64,000 bases of DNA from Nannobrachium achirus (taxonomy: Eukaryota; Chordata; Actinopteri; Myctophiformes; Myctophidae), in assembly GCA_963921795.1 (NCBI GenBank), contig OY997653.1:60632701-60696700 (forward strand). Reading direction: 5' to 3'. The notes beneath the pieces are model-generated. The model searched no databases and was not told the DNA's origin. It was given only the letters and a program-made list of their open reading frames with translations. Each line of letters starts with the position of its first letter. Within the stretch, counting starts at the first letter, position 1. This document shows positions 42,765 to 55,440 of this stretch, one piece after another. The translations under genes and the position numbers were made by a program.

Positions 42765-44712
42765 CAGAATTATCGAAACAAAGCGGATAAAAGCGCCAAA
42801 CTTTTTCTGAGACTTCTTTAGGACCTAACGATGGATTTTAGCCTTGGGTACCACACTTTATTTTGATGTTTACCCGTAGAATTATCCATATCAAGTTGGG
42901 CTCCCATCGACTTTCTATAGGAGGAATCCATTGCAAGCATTTGTTTTGCACAAAAAACTTTCCTTGGGCCAGAGATGGACCCACAAAACGATGGTTTAGT
43001 GATGTATGATGTATGAAGTCATTACTTTTCACAGTTTTTTGGGTGTTTTTGGGGGCAAAGCAACCACACTATATAGGATCCTGGGAATGATGCATGATGT
43101 GCTTTTTTTAACCCTCTTTCAAAAGAGTAATTCCAAGTGGAGGAAATAATTTGAATGAAACTAAAACGAATAGAGAAAGTGTAAGAATAGAGAAACTGGG
43201 TCTGTGATCCTATAACTGTCCCCTCTCATCCTCTACAGCTCCTCAGCTTGATGATGATGAAGCATAATAATGTGTATTTCCCCCCCAGCAGTCCAGTGTG
43301 CAAATTGTTTACATTTTATCAAGGCAGATTGTTAGGAGGAAACAGCAATTACCCACCACCACCACAGACCTTTCTTCTCCTGCTGCAGTTAAAGAGATAC
43401 TCACACAAGCAGCACTACGATCACTTTACTACTGTGCAGGTTTGCAGTTTGACGTTTTGTATACAGCACAATGATTCCTTTGAACCATTGTTTAAACCAG
43501 GTTGTGCAAAACTGACCCATTGGGCTGCTAAAACATGTCATGGTACCAGTCCTGTAGTGCTTTTACAGAAAGATATAGTTTTTGAGTTGTTGTGTAGCAT
43601 TTGTTGTTGCAGAAATTGACTTGTATGCACATCATAATTATAAGATATGACTATAGCCATAATCTGATTCTGATTACATAAACAAGATTGTCTAAATTTT
43701 GCTTCATTTGGACATCTAACTCCATGTGGCCAGCATGTGACGTCAGTCATCATCTATGACATATCTATGACACATGACTCTAGATTTGGACTCGGTTTCT
43801 TCCCGATCCGAGACTGTTTGACTTCCAGTATAAATGTGTGAATTTCTCATGTGTTTGATAATGCTAAAAGGAAAACACAAAAAGCCCTGAGGCGGCTTGT
43901 TTCCGTTGTGGTCCTGTGTATTCAATTCATCAAGACATACAATACTACGCAAGAGATCATCAATACTATAGGAGTACAAGACATTTGGCTGATCTATCCT
44001 GCGATTTCCATGATTAGCTCCAGACAAACACAAAGACAGACACACAGAACATCTTAGCTAAACACTCACAGTGGCAGATATTAGAGTTCATGTATCGCAC
44101 AACACAAAGTCAAAACTGTAGCAGCTCCAAGTATGTACATTTTGTTTAACATTGAGGACATGTGATGGAGACAATTGAATGACGATTCTTATTCTCGTTT
44201 TCACGTTGCATCTTTATCTTTCTCTCTGTGTCTGTCTCTCCTCTACCTCAGCTGTACATTGAATCTGTCCTGGATCCTGTGATATAGTATAGCCCACTCT
44301 TCAGCACTAGCAGGTTAGGATGCACTGCTGCATCTGTAGTGTGATGTGAGCATGAATGTCTTTGGAATGTTCCCGGCTTGTGTAGTAAGTAAGCAGCGCA
44401 GGGATGTGGGTGAGTGTGCACGTGTGTGCATGTGCGTGTGCATGCACAACTGTGCATTCATGTGTGCAACCAGATATGTGTTGTGCTGTTCATACCTGTC
44501 TATATTCACCTCCGGGTCAGCCAGGGTGTCTCTACTGTAATGTAAGGGTCAGGGGTCAGAGGTCAAAGCAAGGAGAGGACCACACCCAGAGACCTACGCT
44601 GCCCCGTAGATTAAGCTCTATATAATTATAGTTGTTTGACATGTAGTCAAGAATGCAGAGAGAATGGATGTGCTATTTTTTACATACTATACAACGACAA
44701 CGACGAAAAATA
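42765..44712. other. Intergenic or intronic sequence, no gene seen
   Basis: Short open frames only. A TG-rich stretch lies at 44404-44480. Confidence 0.4.
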
Positions 44713-44956
44713 TATCGTCGTTGTCAGGTGGAAACCTTGTATGTCCAAAACTCTTCCATTTGCATTTATCATTTTAAAAATTATTTAAACTAGTGAAAAC
44801 AGCCGATCTACGCGAGGCGTTGTGTGATTGTAGATCGGCTGTTTTCACTAGCTTTGTGCGACAGCCTTGTATGATGAAGCAGGGCTTTGCTTTGCGAAAA
44901 AGCTTACACATTTGTAACTTGGAGATACGAGGTTTCTGCCCGACAGTGACGATATA
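44713..44956 (-). mobile_element. MITE family A, copy 1 (inverted)
   Basis: Ends 'atcgtcgttgtcaggtggaa' and 'ggtttctgcccgacagtgac'. The centre at 44794-44853 is a shortened palindromic module (GTGAAAACAGCCGATCTAC, CGCGAGGCGTTGTGTG, GTAGATCGGCTGTTTTCAC). Confidence 0.85.
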
Positions 44957-45320
44957 ATATATAGTTTGTTTGAAAGTTTTCACCTACTGTATAATGACAT
45001 GCCCAAAACAGAGACGCCAGGTTGAAACCTTAAAGTGGTTCATAAGATTAATGATTGATACTTTATTGAGTTCAGTTAATTTATTATTATAGTAATATAT
45101 TACATGACTCTGCTGTCAGGCTGAAACCTCTTAACTCCAACATGTTCATTTTCGGGAAAGTGGAGTTAGGAGGTTTTGACCGAAGGGCTTTTTACTACTT
45201 TCCATTGGTTCAATATTATTTTAACCAACACTCAGCTGTAAAGGATGTTCAATAGCCCTGATTTATGCCAAAATATCAATATAAATTGAGAAACGGACCC
45301 AATTACCATAAGTAACCATA

Positions 45321-45595
45321 AGTGGGGCGGCAAAGCTCAGGGGTAGAGAAACCGTTATTAGAGCACGAAGGGTTCCCAGTTCAAATCCGGGCTCCCCCTG
45401 AGTTAATGTCGAATGGTCCTTGGGCAAGACTCTGAACCCCACATTGCTCCCGGTGAGCAGGTTGGTGCCTTGCATGGTTTCCTCCGCCACCGGTGTATGA
45501 ATGTGTGCGTGAATGGGTGAATGTAATGCACAATCTCTGTAAAGCGCTTTGGATCAAAAGCGCTATATAAATGCACCATTTACCATTTAGTAACC
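45321..45595 (+). mobile_element. tRNA-derived SINE, complete
   Basis: Head 'gcggcaaagctcaggggtag' and 'agttcaaatccgggctcc', body 'gttaatgtcgaatggtcctt', tail 'aaagcgctttggatcaaaag' and 'gcgctatataaatgcacc'. Flanked by 'agtaacca' on both sides. Confidence 0.8.
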
Positions 45596-45773
45596 AACCT
45601 CGTCTGTTACCTGGGTTACGATATGGTAGTTTACGGGGAAATGGCTCTCAGTGTGTGTGTGTTTAAATTTAAAGCCTATCTCATCCACACACATGCACTA
45701 TGGGCAGGTCCTGTCAGGCCAGACGATGAGAGTAGAGAGCAGCTGCAACTGGTCATGTGGTCAAGGAATGGTA

Positions 45774-45774
<1 letters not shown>

Positions 45775-45844
<70 letters not shown>
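45775..45844. repeat. (GT)n microsatellite
   Basis: Uninterrupted GT run. Confidence 0.95.
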
Positions 45845-45845
<1 letters not shown>

Positions 45846-46180
45846 ACCATTGGATTTCAGCTCTGACTCTCGACTCTCACTCTGAAATAAGTCTGTGGAT
45901 AGATACTGTGCGGGAATCCTTAAGACACTATTCCGTCTTCGGAATTTTAACATTCATTTGTGTGTGTGTGTGTGTGTGTGAGAGTACAATTTGTGTCGTC
46001 TATCTAGCCTTACAGGTGCGGCGCCTGCATAAGCATAATGATGATGATGATGATGATGATGAGTGTGTGTTTTTTGGGCAGGGACTGGTAATGCCCAGGT
46101 GGTCTGTTTGGGTGGTCCGCACTGATGAGAGAAATACACACACTTTTCCTCTATGTCCTCCCACCACATGGGCTCTACCC

Positions 46181-46181
46181 A

Positions 46182-46274
<93 letters not shown>

Positions 46275-46292
46275 CGCGTGCGTGTGTGTGTA
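46181..46292. repeat. (GT)n microsatellite
   Basis: Long GT run with GC-alternating end. A (GAT)n run lies nearby at 46039-46060. Confidence 0.95.
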
Positions 46293-46588
46293 TGTGAAGT
46301 TGAACGTCCTTATTTAACACTAACCAGTAACCACTTATAATATAGAGAATGTGCGTAGTCAACCATGCTTCCTGATCTGTGATAAAAATAGATTCTGTGA
46401 TTGACATCAGGGATACTCAGCTATGTTGCCATGTCTCCCTAGTAAAAATATATTTTTTACCTTTGGGATTTTTCTTTCTGTAAAGTCCCTAGTAAATACT
46501 GGTAGTCGCGGGCTGCGATTCTTTTGGTCTTGTTTGTAGCAAAAGTGTAGTTGCTTATTTGGGATTGTTTCCTAATGTTGTTTAAGCC

Positions 46589-46868
46589 AGTGGTTCTCAA
46601 ACATTTTCATGGCAAGGACCCTTCTGTGTCTGCCCTTCTGAAAATATTTTGTGCCATAGACTCCCATACAAGATTTGTGTTCCAAACTTTCACTTTTTTC
46701 CAAGATTTTCTTTGAAAATAATAGCAAGCTCACAGCACATCGCATTGCTCATGTGGCTTATAGCACGTAGCTTCTTTTGGGCTTGTTTTCATTGACCTGG
46801 TTGCTTATTTCTCCAGCAAAATCTGGAAACACTGATACTCAGTTAGCTACGACCTGGGGAACCACTTC
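46589..46868. mobile_element. hAT (Charlie-like) remnant
   Basis: Left end 'cagtggttctcaaac', right 'ctggggaaccactt'. The interior is unlike the other families here. Confidence 0.5.
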
Positions 46869-47749
46869 TGGAATAGTGTAAGAGAACACGGCTGAGTTTG
46901 ATTGATAAAATAACATTAATTCTCATAAAATACACATCATCTTCCATTGTTTGTCCAATCTCTGTCTGCATACTATCTATTTACACATAGGGCTATATAT
47001 CTGCTATTCTTGCTGAATGTTAGACTATTATGTTATGCCCAGAATCGGAATACTGACATTTTTCTGAGTATCTTTCACTCAGCGCCGGCTTTTCATTGTA
47101 CAGAGCAAGACTAAACATGGAGTCGTCAGTGCTGCTGTACACCATTATGAAAGGCTAGCATAACCTTCCATGAGTTCAAATCAAATTAAAATGTTATAGC
47201 TTTGCACCTGCTATTATAAGCTGTTTGAAAGGGATGACTGGGAGTGTGGGATCTATTATCTTATACACGAGTAGGCCTACAATGTAGGCCTAATCTAAAA
47301 CCAAATAATTTTGCTATTGTGTAGGCCCTACACAATATCAAAATTATTTGGTTTTAGATTTCTGAGATGCTTGAAGGTGCTGTGCATGAGTCCTACTTTC
47401 AGGTGAAAGTATCTATTCAGTACATGTATGAATGTGTGTATGCACATTTATGTGTGCAACTGTGCATATGTCTGTGTGCAGTCTTAATAGCCTATTTATG
47501 TTAAGTCCTATGTAGCGTTGATCGTTCATAACCTGATTGCCTGATGGGATTAGCCCTTACTCCTCTTGGTTCATGTTTTGCCATTCAAAAACCTGATGAC
47601 CTGGTGGGGAAGTAACTGCTATGCAGCCTACTGCCCTTGGCCATGGCCATGTGGATGTGGAACCACTTGCCATATGCTAGTATCTGAAAAGTCTGTGGAT
47701 GTGGAGGCTATGAAGCTTTGATGATTCGACTGGCTTTGCAGACACAACA
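46869..47749. other. Intergenic or intronic sequence
   Basis: A ~30-bp inverted repeat near 47292-47360 ('aatctaaaaccaaataattt' and its inverse) is the only structure. No gene. Confidence 0.4.
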
Positions 47750-48090
47750 TTTGTCATCTGTACATGTCCTGGATGGAGGGAAGCTCACGTCTACTGGAGT
47801 GCTGGGCCAGTACAGTTCCCATACTGGGCAATGATGCAACTGGTCAGGATGCTCTCCGTGGTGCCTCTGTAGAAGGCCTGTTCGACTTTCGGCTCCATTC
47901 CAAAGTTCTTCAGTTGCCTTCTTCACCAGGTGGCCAGCAGTGTGCTTGTCCCATGCAGTTCCTCTGTGATGTGCACAGTACCGTACGCAGAGGGACTTGA
48001 TGTTGCTGACCCTCTCCACTACAATGCTGCCAGTTTAGATGAGCTTGTGCTCTATTTCAGTCCTCCTGTAGTCCACGATCAGCTCCGATT
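47750..48090 (-). mobile_element. Degraded LINE ORF2 3' part
   Basis: The plus strand carries text typical of the antisense of fish LINE reverse transcriptases: 'gcaactggtcaggatgctct', 'cttcttcaccaggtggcc', 'gaccctctccactacaatgc', 'tgtagtccacgatcagctcc'. On the minus strand, frames read VVERVSNIKSL and HLVKKATEE. Several breaks; inactive. Confidence 0.55.
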
Positions 48091-49423
48091 GTTCACTTGG
48101 CAGTTGGCACCATTTTATGAGGTTCTCTACCTCTCACCTGTATAGGTCATCTCATTGTAACACCACAACATTGAAGCAAGTGGGGAATAATTTAAACCCT
48201 ACACGTATACTTCGCTGGCTCCGGTCCCCCATGCAGCTCTATCCTTGGACCATTCCCTTTTCCCTCTACACCAAATCTCTGCGCCGAAAATAGCAGATCT
48301 ACAAGCTCACATGGCTGTTTTCACAGAATGTTTTCCTATTTGTGGCACGTCTAGAATAGGTACACTGAATTAATATTCACCTCATCAGACTAGCAGGCTA
48401 ATCACTGGGCAACACCGGTCTTAGCATATCCTTGTACTGTAAGTAAATGTAAGTACGTACATTTCATTTATATAGCACTTCTCACAGAGAATAACTCAAA
48501 GTGCTTCACATACAATAAAAATACAACAATGACAATTACTGTACAATAGAACTCAACACAAATAAACAACAGTCTTATTACAGGGAGGACAACAATCAGT
48601 ATCAAAATTCAGCAAACGCATGCCTGTACATAAACTGATCACCGTAGCCAACCTTTTATATACCAGATTTAGTGATTTATTTAACTCAGTGTGTATCTAT
48701 TTTCCCCACACAATGGCTGTGGTTCTCAGCATCTTGTTGTAATGCCTGTCGATGACATCAGGACCAGGAAATGTTTGAGAGGGTGAAGTGATCGCAGCCA
48801 CCTGTCAGCTGCAGGCTGGATGAGGCCTGTGGGATGTCACTCCTATACAGAGTCTATATTAATAATAATAATAACTTTCATTTACTATATCACACCTTTG
48901 ACAAATAATTATTCACACACACAAAAACATCAGTCTGAAAATATCTAAACCAAGTAACAGATATGGTATTGGTGTTCTTTACTGTACAGTATAAGGAATT
49001 TAATTTACCCACAACACCATGATTTCTGCAGGACACCAGAACTCACAAAAGAATTTAAGAGAATAAAAGACATAGACATAACATAACATAACACAATTTG
49101 TAATCTAATCTAAATACGTTGTTGTCATACCTGCTACTGCTTGAACATAATTTTTAAAGCAAACATTTTAACTCAGATATTTGATTCTAGGGGTGCCTGG
49201 AACAAAATATTTTGAGATGGATGTGTCCGTGGCCAAATACTTAATCTTGGGGGTCCTTGACGTGAAAAGGTTTGAGCACCAAAATACAGCAACATAAGTT
49301 GTTTTCTGATTTAGAAGAAGATATCTGTATTTGACTCGGTCTTAATGGGTTAAGTGGTCAAGGTAGCAGTGGACCCCACTGGCCCTGTTGCCTAGGTTAC
49401 CTGCAGCGCTGACTCGTGTTACA
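48091..49423. other. Repeat fragments, no gene seen
   Basis: It includes one left half of the palindromic module at 48286-48312 (GAAAATAGCAGATCTACAAG), a repeat tail 'tttatatagcacttctcaca' at 48467-48520, and a hAT-G 3' end at about 49190-49285. No gene. Confidence 0.5.
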
Positions 49424-49688
49424 CCTCGTCGCTGTCGGGCAGAAACCTCATATCTCCAAGTTTCAAATTTGTAAATCTTTTCGCAAAGCAAAGCCCTGCT
49501 TCATCAGACAAGGCCATCGAACAAAAGTAGTGAAAACAGCAGATCTACGAGCACACAACGCCTCGCGGTGCGAGGCGTTGTGTGCTTGTAGATCGGCTGT
49601 TTTCACTAGTTTAACTCATTTTAAAAATTATAAATACAAAACCAACGGTTTTGGACATACAAGGTTTCCACCCGACAACGACGACCTG
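49424..49688 (+). mobile_element. MITE family A, copy 2
   Basis: Ends 'cgtcgctgtcgggcagaaac' and 'ccacccgacaacgacga'. The central palindrome at 49529-49612 has ~38-bp arms with one A/G mismatch near the base. Confidence 0.9.
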
Positions 49689-49855
49689 TTGGTGCTACAA
49701 AGCTAGCGGTTCTGTTTGCAACGGAGGGAGCCACGTTCATTCACTCCAGGACCACAGCAGGACATCACACCGTGACGAGCAAGAATAGATTATTGTGAAC
49801 AACTCATATGTTGTTTCACCTCCCCAACCTGGAGAAAGATGTTTATGCCTTTGAG

Positions 49856-50249
49856 TAGGGGTGGGCGATATGGCGATAAATATCATTGAGACGATACAAT
49901 GTCTCCACGATATGCCTTTTCAGAGATATCGTATATATTGTGATACAATGAGGGAGCCTTGTAAAAAATCCTGTTGAATATTTTATAGATTCCTTTGCAG
50001 AATTTATTTAAACCTGTATTTTTGTCTAAATCAGTAGTTCTCAGACTTTAAAATGCCACGGTCTCACCTTAACTCTGACAGTATACAAATGAAACCAAAT
50101 GGACCCGGTCTGTTACACCTACTTACCTTGTAGGTGGTTGTACTGTTAAGTAACTTGAAAAATAACCATAAAAAACAACATGACAAATAATCGTGATAAG
50201 TGATAGGGTGATATTGTGATATTATATTTTTCCATATCGCCCACCCCTA
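49856..50249. mobile_element. hAT-type element, family D, short copy (8-bp TSD)
   Basis: cctttgag at 49848-49855 and 50250-50257. Ends 'taggggtgggcgata' and its inverse, as in the 1.7-kb copy at 12259. No palindromic module inside. Confidence 0.9.
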
Positions 50250-50290
50250 CCTTTGAGTGTCATATTTGATCAATTCTACTGAGTATAGAG

Positions 50291-50953
50291 CGGGGGTCAG
50301 CAACCCGCGGCTCTAGAGCCACATGCGGCTCTTTAGCGCCACCCTAGTGGCTCCCTTGAGCTTTTTAAAAAATGTATTAAGGGAAAAAGGGGGAAAAATA
50401 TATATATTTTTTTAGTTTTAATATGGTTTCTGTAGGAGGACAAACATGACACAAACATTCTTAACGCTTTCCGATGCTGTAAAAAATGTGTAGAATAAAT
50501 ATTGAATTTAATGCTCATTATGTATTTGTAGCCTACTTAGTCATTTTGACAGTAGGCTAATATAGCTAATATAGACTTTTAATATACTGTATTGTCACTG
50601 TCGGGCAGAAACCTTGTTATCTTCAAGTTTCAAATTTGGATGTTTTTTTTTTCGCAAAGTAAAGCCCTGCTTCATCATTCAAGACTGACGCACAAAAGTA
50701 GTGTAAACAGCAGATCTACAAGCACACAACGCCTCGCGGTGCGAGGCGTTGTGTGCTTGTAGATCGGCTGTTTTCACTAGTTTAGTTCATTTTGTAAATG
50801 ATAAATTACAAAACAAAGTTTTGGACATACAAGGTTTCCACCCGACAACGACGATATATAAGGCTTTTATATTTTTTTTGCGGCTCCAGACAGATGTTTT
50901 TAGTTTCTTTGGTCCAATATGGCTCTTTCAACATTTTGGGTTGCCGACCCCTG
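50291..50953. mobile_element. hAT-type element with a nested MITE-A (8-bp TSD)
   Basis: gtatagag at 50283-50290 and 50954-50961. Ends 'cgggggtcagcaacccgcgg' and 'tgggttgccgacccctg'; subterminal 'gcggctct' repeated. MITE-A copy 3 lies inside. Confidence 0.9.
50593..50862 (+). mobile_element. MITE family A, copy 3, nested
   Basis: 'tgtcactgtcgggcagaaac' to 'cacccgacaacgacgatata'. Central palindrome at 50700-50782 with ~38-bp arms. Confidence 0.9.
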
Positions 50954-51586
50954 GTATAGAGTATACTGACTTGTAGGTCTACATCAGTAGGTACAGTAGC
51001 TACTATGGGAAAATAATGCCATTGGTGTCTGTATACAATAACAATATACCAAACTTTATGCACATGTACAGCTGAGGATGCTTTTTACATTCTCTTTGCT
51101 CTTTTGCCTTTTGCACTCTCTTTCTTTACAAAGTCATTATTACTTATTATTACTTATTATTTTTTTTATCTTTAGATGTGTTGTTTTTTATTGTAACATA
51201 TGTTTTATGCCCATATATGGAGATCCCTATATATTATCAATATTAAGGACATTATTAAAGGACATAATGTTATCAATATTAAGGACATATCTGGGAATGC
51301 CCATATATGGTCATGTTTTGACATAACATTGTTGACTAGACGACCTCGCCCTTTAGGGCGACGTCGCATGTCACCCTGAGGTGTCTTACAAATTATATAT
51401 ACTAGACCTTACCCGTTCAAAGATATGTGCTCCAAAATATGTGTGGGTTGTGGGGAAAGTTACTGTAACTGGTGCGTGCGTGAGAATATGTGGGAGCATC
51501 ATAATGTAAGGAGCAGCCCATGGAGGAGTGTATATTTATGATGGATACAAATAATTTAACAGCAAAATTAGGTGAATAGAGGTATG

Positions 51587-52115
51587 GCAGGGGTTGACAC
51601 TAAGGTCTCAGAGGCACTTGCCCATCGGGCAAGTACAGGTCATGTTCTGCTTGCCCGAAGGTAATGCCCACTTGCCCGAAAAGTAAATCGTCCATTATAA
51701 AATGATAGGTACGATTTTAATTACTGCTCAATTTAACACTTATTTCTTTACTTTCTGGGGCTGTGCGATAAAATGTCATACCTCAATACCTCCAAATCCA
51801 AATACCAAATACTTTAGCTATGATTGAATATGTCTATGGTTTCACACTTGATATTTTATATTTTTAAATGTAGCAACAGTAAAAACAGCACATTATAGGT
51901 AAATAGAGCTCTTATTTTACATTCCACAGACCAGAAGACACAGTGCACTGGCCATGTTCAGGTGTTTAGACAGATATCTCGTGTTGTGTTTATAGACATT
52001 TGTGTCCCCTCTCAAATGAGCACTTGCCCTGTCGGGCAACCTGAAAGCCAACTTCACCTGCCCTGACGTTTTATTTACCTGCCGGGGGCAGGTGGGCAAG
52101 CCTTAGTGTCAATGC
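51587..52115. mobile_element. Unclassified inverted-repeat transposon ('cacttgccc' family)
   Basis: Ends 'caggggttgacactaagg' and 'ccttagtgtcaatgcctg', with ggtatgg on both outer sides (7 bp). Internal 'acttgcccg' and 'tcgggcaag' motifs repeated near both ends. No coding frame. Confidence 0.7.
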
Positions 52116-52198
52116 CTGGGTATGGGGATGTATGCACTTACTCCACATAGTTTTTCCATACCCGTTGAAAGATGACCCGGTGCATGCATGACCCATGC

Positions 52199-52234
<36 letters not shown>

Positions 52235-52549
52235 TCTTCACTGCAACATTCCTAACTGTGAGAGAGGTGTGTGTGGGGCTATGGGATCCCATGGCCTGGA
52301 GGAACGGACCGTAACCCTGACAACAGGCTGAGCTGAACAGGCTGTGCTGTACAGAAGTGGTGAATAAATAGCTTGAATTTGGTAAAAATGGAAATCGGGC
52401 TCGGTCACCGTCAGTATAATGCTAATGGCCAATGCCATGTTAAATTTGAGATCAGTCGCTGAAGCGAGTGAATAGATAATGCATTTTGTGACTGACTGAC
52501 TGACCTCCTACTGACTGACTTCTGACTGACCTCTCTCTCTAATTATAGT

Positions 52550-52680
52550 ATGGATATTCCAACACTGCATTGTCTGAAAGGAAGCCGAACAAAAATAGGT
52601 TTTACTCTTATGTACCTGCATGTACAAAAGACGTAACAATAAAGTACAACCTTGAACCTTGAACCTTGAACCTTGAACAT
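52550..52680 (+). mobile_element. LINE 3' end with (CCTTGAA)n tail
   Basis: 'actgcattgtctgaaaggaa', 'tctta tgtacctgcatg', 'aacaataaagtacaacc', then about four TTGAACC units. Related to 25230-25425. Confidence 0.6.
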
Positions 52681-53084
52681 GTAAGCGATACAAAGGCTGT
52701 GGTGTGGTGTCACTCAACAGGGCAGGGCTTGTAACTAGTTTTATTGATGTTTATCATTTATTGTCTATCATTTTAATTGTATGGTGGTGTTGGGATTGTT
52801 TATGCATTGTAAGTCATGATACCCAATTGTGTTGTATAAATGAACATTTCAGTACGAAGTCAGAATTATAATTAAAAATGCAAGTTGAAAAGAAAAGTAC
52901 TAGTAGTTAGACACTTCCATGCGTGTTACCATGCTATCCAATGTGATGACCATCAAGAAAAGAATTGGACAAAAAGTCGCAAAACCTATTATCAATCAGT
53001 CATTTGATTAATCAATAGTAATCAATCAAAACGAGTAATCGATAGTTGCAACCATGTGCGTGGGGTCTTTGGATAGACTCTGTC

Positions 53085-53165
53085 AGTTTACAGTTTACAG
53101 TTTAGGCATTTAGCAGACACTTTTAATCCAAAGCGACTTACAATAAGCAGATAACATCACAATAA
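53085..53165 (+). mobile_element. Conserved fish repeat tail
   Basis: 'catttagcagacacttttaa' followed by 'tccaaagcgacttacaataa', a widespread fish SINE/LINE segment. Confidence 0.55.
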
Positions 53166-53537
53166 TAAACAAGATAATATGTCAGTACATCATCAACAAT
53201 ATAACAAATGCAAATGGATATCTATCTAGAAAAAACACAATATAATCAAAGTTCTAAAAACCTAAAAAAACAAAAACAAAACAAATGCTAACTAGCTTCA
53301 TGTGTGGTCATTGATTTTTTTTTCTGTAGTGCTAAGGGTTTAGGTGGAGTCTGAAAAGGTGAGTCTTCAGTCCACGGCGCTCAAAGAGCCTCTGACATGT
53401 CTTTGTCCATAGAGTAAAAAGACTCAAAATCCCTTTTTCTCTCTTTTCTCTCCTCTAGACGTCCTTTTCTGTGAACCCACTGTCCTGTGTGACCCCCTAA
53501 CACAGAGAGGTGAGACCCCACACTCACACACGTACGT

Positions 53538-53538
<1 letters not shown>

Positions 53539-53586
<48 letters not shown>
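53539..53586. repeat. (CA)n microsatellite
   Basis: Uninterrupted CA run. Confidence 0.95.
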
Positions 53587-53588
<2 letters not shown>

Positions 53589-53646
53589 GATTGTCCCTTG
53601 TGAGGATCCACATGTACATTTCCATTCAAAATGCATTATACTAAAC

Positions 53647-54069
53647 CAGGGGTCTTCAACGTTTTCAGGCCAAGGACCCCTTAGTTGAGAGAGAGAGATG
53701 AAGCAGGGACCCCCACTACCTTATCATAGATTCCATATAGTTTCATTGTTTGACAGCACAATCATCATTCATCAGTGTATTTTGGATTCATGTCAATTTG
53801 TGTTTTCAGATATTTAACCACTTGAACTGTCAATACTTAGTCTGCTCTTTTCCCCCTCTACACCAAAGCTCTTTGCCAACGATAGCAGATCTATAAGCTT
53901 GTAGATCTGCTATTTTTGGCTAAAGTTCTCAGAATATGGACACTAGGTTTCAAGTGGTTAATATAAAAAAGAAGAAAAAAAGGTTTCTATCACTCAAAGA
54001 TTTGGAGGACCCCCTGTAGTAACTCTGAGGACCCCCTAGGGGTCCCAGACCCCCGGTTGAAGACCCATG
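53647..54069. mobile_element. hAT-B non-autonomous transposon (8-bp TSD)
   Basis: tactaaac at 53639-53646 and 54070-54077. Ends 'caggggtcttcaacg' and 'gttgaagacccatg'. The module at 53880-53928 is a minimal form, AGCAGATCTATAAGC next to GCTTGTAGATCTGCT. Confidence 0.92.
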
Positions 54070-54257
54070 TACTAAACTCTTTAATTAGCCCAGAAGAGAA
54101 GATGTGCTCTACCCTTCATTTGGAGTGTGTGTGTGTAGTTTGTTTGGGTATTTGTTTCCATATACCGGTAGCTCAGTAAATGGCAGCCACAATAAAACAC
54201 CATGGTGCTACCAGATGACTAAACTACACACACAGCCTGTTGCTGACTGCCACATGA

Positions 54258-54518
54258 TCGTCACTGTCGGGCAGAAACCTTGTATCTCCAAGTTTCAAGT
54301 TTGTACGTTTTTTTCACCAAGTAAAACCCTGCTTCATCACACAAGGCTGTCGCACAAAAGTAGTGAAAACAGCCGATCTACAAGCACACAACGCCTCGCG
54401 GCGCGAGGCGTTGTGTGCTTGTAGATCGGCTGTTTTCACTAGTTTAGTTCATTTTTAATATGATAAATACAGAACGAACAGTCTTGGACATACAAGGTTT
54501 CCACCCGACAGCAACGAT
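54258..54518 (+). mobile_element. MITE family A, copy 4, with a perfect 81-nt palindrome
   Basis: 'cgtcactgtcgggcagaaac' to 'ccacccgacagcaacgat'. The centre (54361-54441) is two exact 40-nt arms around a single G at 54401. Confidence 0.92.
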
Positions 54519-54700
54519 ATATTCTCTCTCCCTCCCTCTCTCTCTCTCTTTCTCTCTCTCTCTGTCTCAATCTCTGTTATCCAACCATGCAGTTTCTGCC
54601 ACCCAGCTTCTCTTCCTCTTTCTATCTCCAACACCGCTCTCTTTCCTTTCTCCCTCTCCAGTCCTTTTCTCTTTGCCACCCCCACCTCCCCTCTATTTTT

Positions 54701-54888
54701 GGTCTTTCTATAGCAGGGCATGGCTGTAAGGGCAGACTGTATAACATGGTCTTTCTATAGCAGGGCATGGCTGTAAGGGCAGACTGTATAACATGGTCTT
54801 TCTATAGCAGGGCATGGCTGTAAGGGCAGACTGTATAACATGGTCTTTCTATAGCAGGGCATGGCTGTAAGGGCAGACTGTATAACAT
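54701..54888. repeat. 47-bp minisatellite, four identical units
   Basis: Unit 'ggtctttctatagcagggca...gtataacat' repeated four times without visible change. Confidence 0.95.
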
Positions 54889-55040
54889 GTCAGTAGCAGA
54901 CAGACAGACAGGCTCCTCGCCCTGTGCTGTTCCCACATAACCCATGTGACGGAAATAGTTTTAGTTTCACACTAAAACCCTATATCGATACACAAATAGG
55001 TTTTTGCATGAATACGTCACCACCATTTGTTAAAGTTGTA

Positions 55041-55440
55041 GGGCTGTCACAATTATTACATAATCGTCTAATCGCATTGGACATAATCGCAATTATTTTG
55101 TGATAATCGTCATAATCGTTTACATGTTGAAAGATGTTTATGTTCAAACATTTAAAAAATAGTGGAAATAGCAGATCTACAAGTTCACAACGCGTTGTGA
55201 TGCGACGCATTGTGAGCTTGTAGATCGGCTATTTCCACTATCAATGTTCCTTTTAAAGTGTAAAGTTGTGAAATATGTCCTTCATTTCTTTCTATATTTA
55301 CCTGTCATATCTGCCATGTGCAACTTCAAAGCCTACAAGCCAAACAAAAATGTAATTGTCAATGACAAAAACACAATTAAATCGTTAATCACAATTATTT
55401 GAGAGACAATTAATCATCATTCAAAATATCGTGACAGCCC
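55041..55440. mobile_element. Family C inverted-repeat transposon, copy 2
   Basis: Ends 'gggctgtcac' and 'gtgacagccc', flanked by TA at 55039-55040 and 55441-55442. Full palindromic module at 55160-55243 (GTGGAAATAGCAGATCTAC to GTAGATCGGCTATTTCCAC). Confidence 0.85.

Noticed and set aside
46181..46292. Long cysteine-valine or threonine-histidine open frames
   Set aside because: They are translations of GT/CA dinucleotide repeats (also at 7538, 24679, 40419, 53539, 56744 and 58595).
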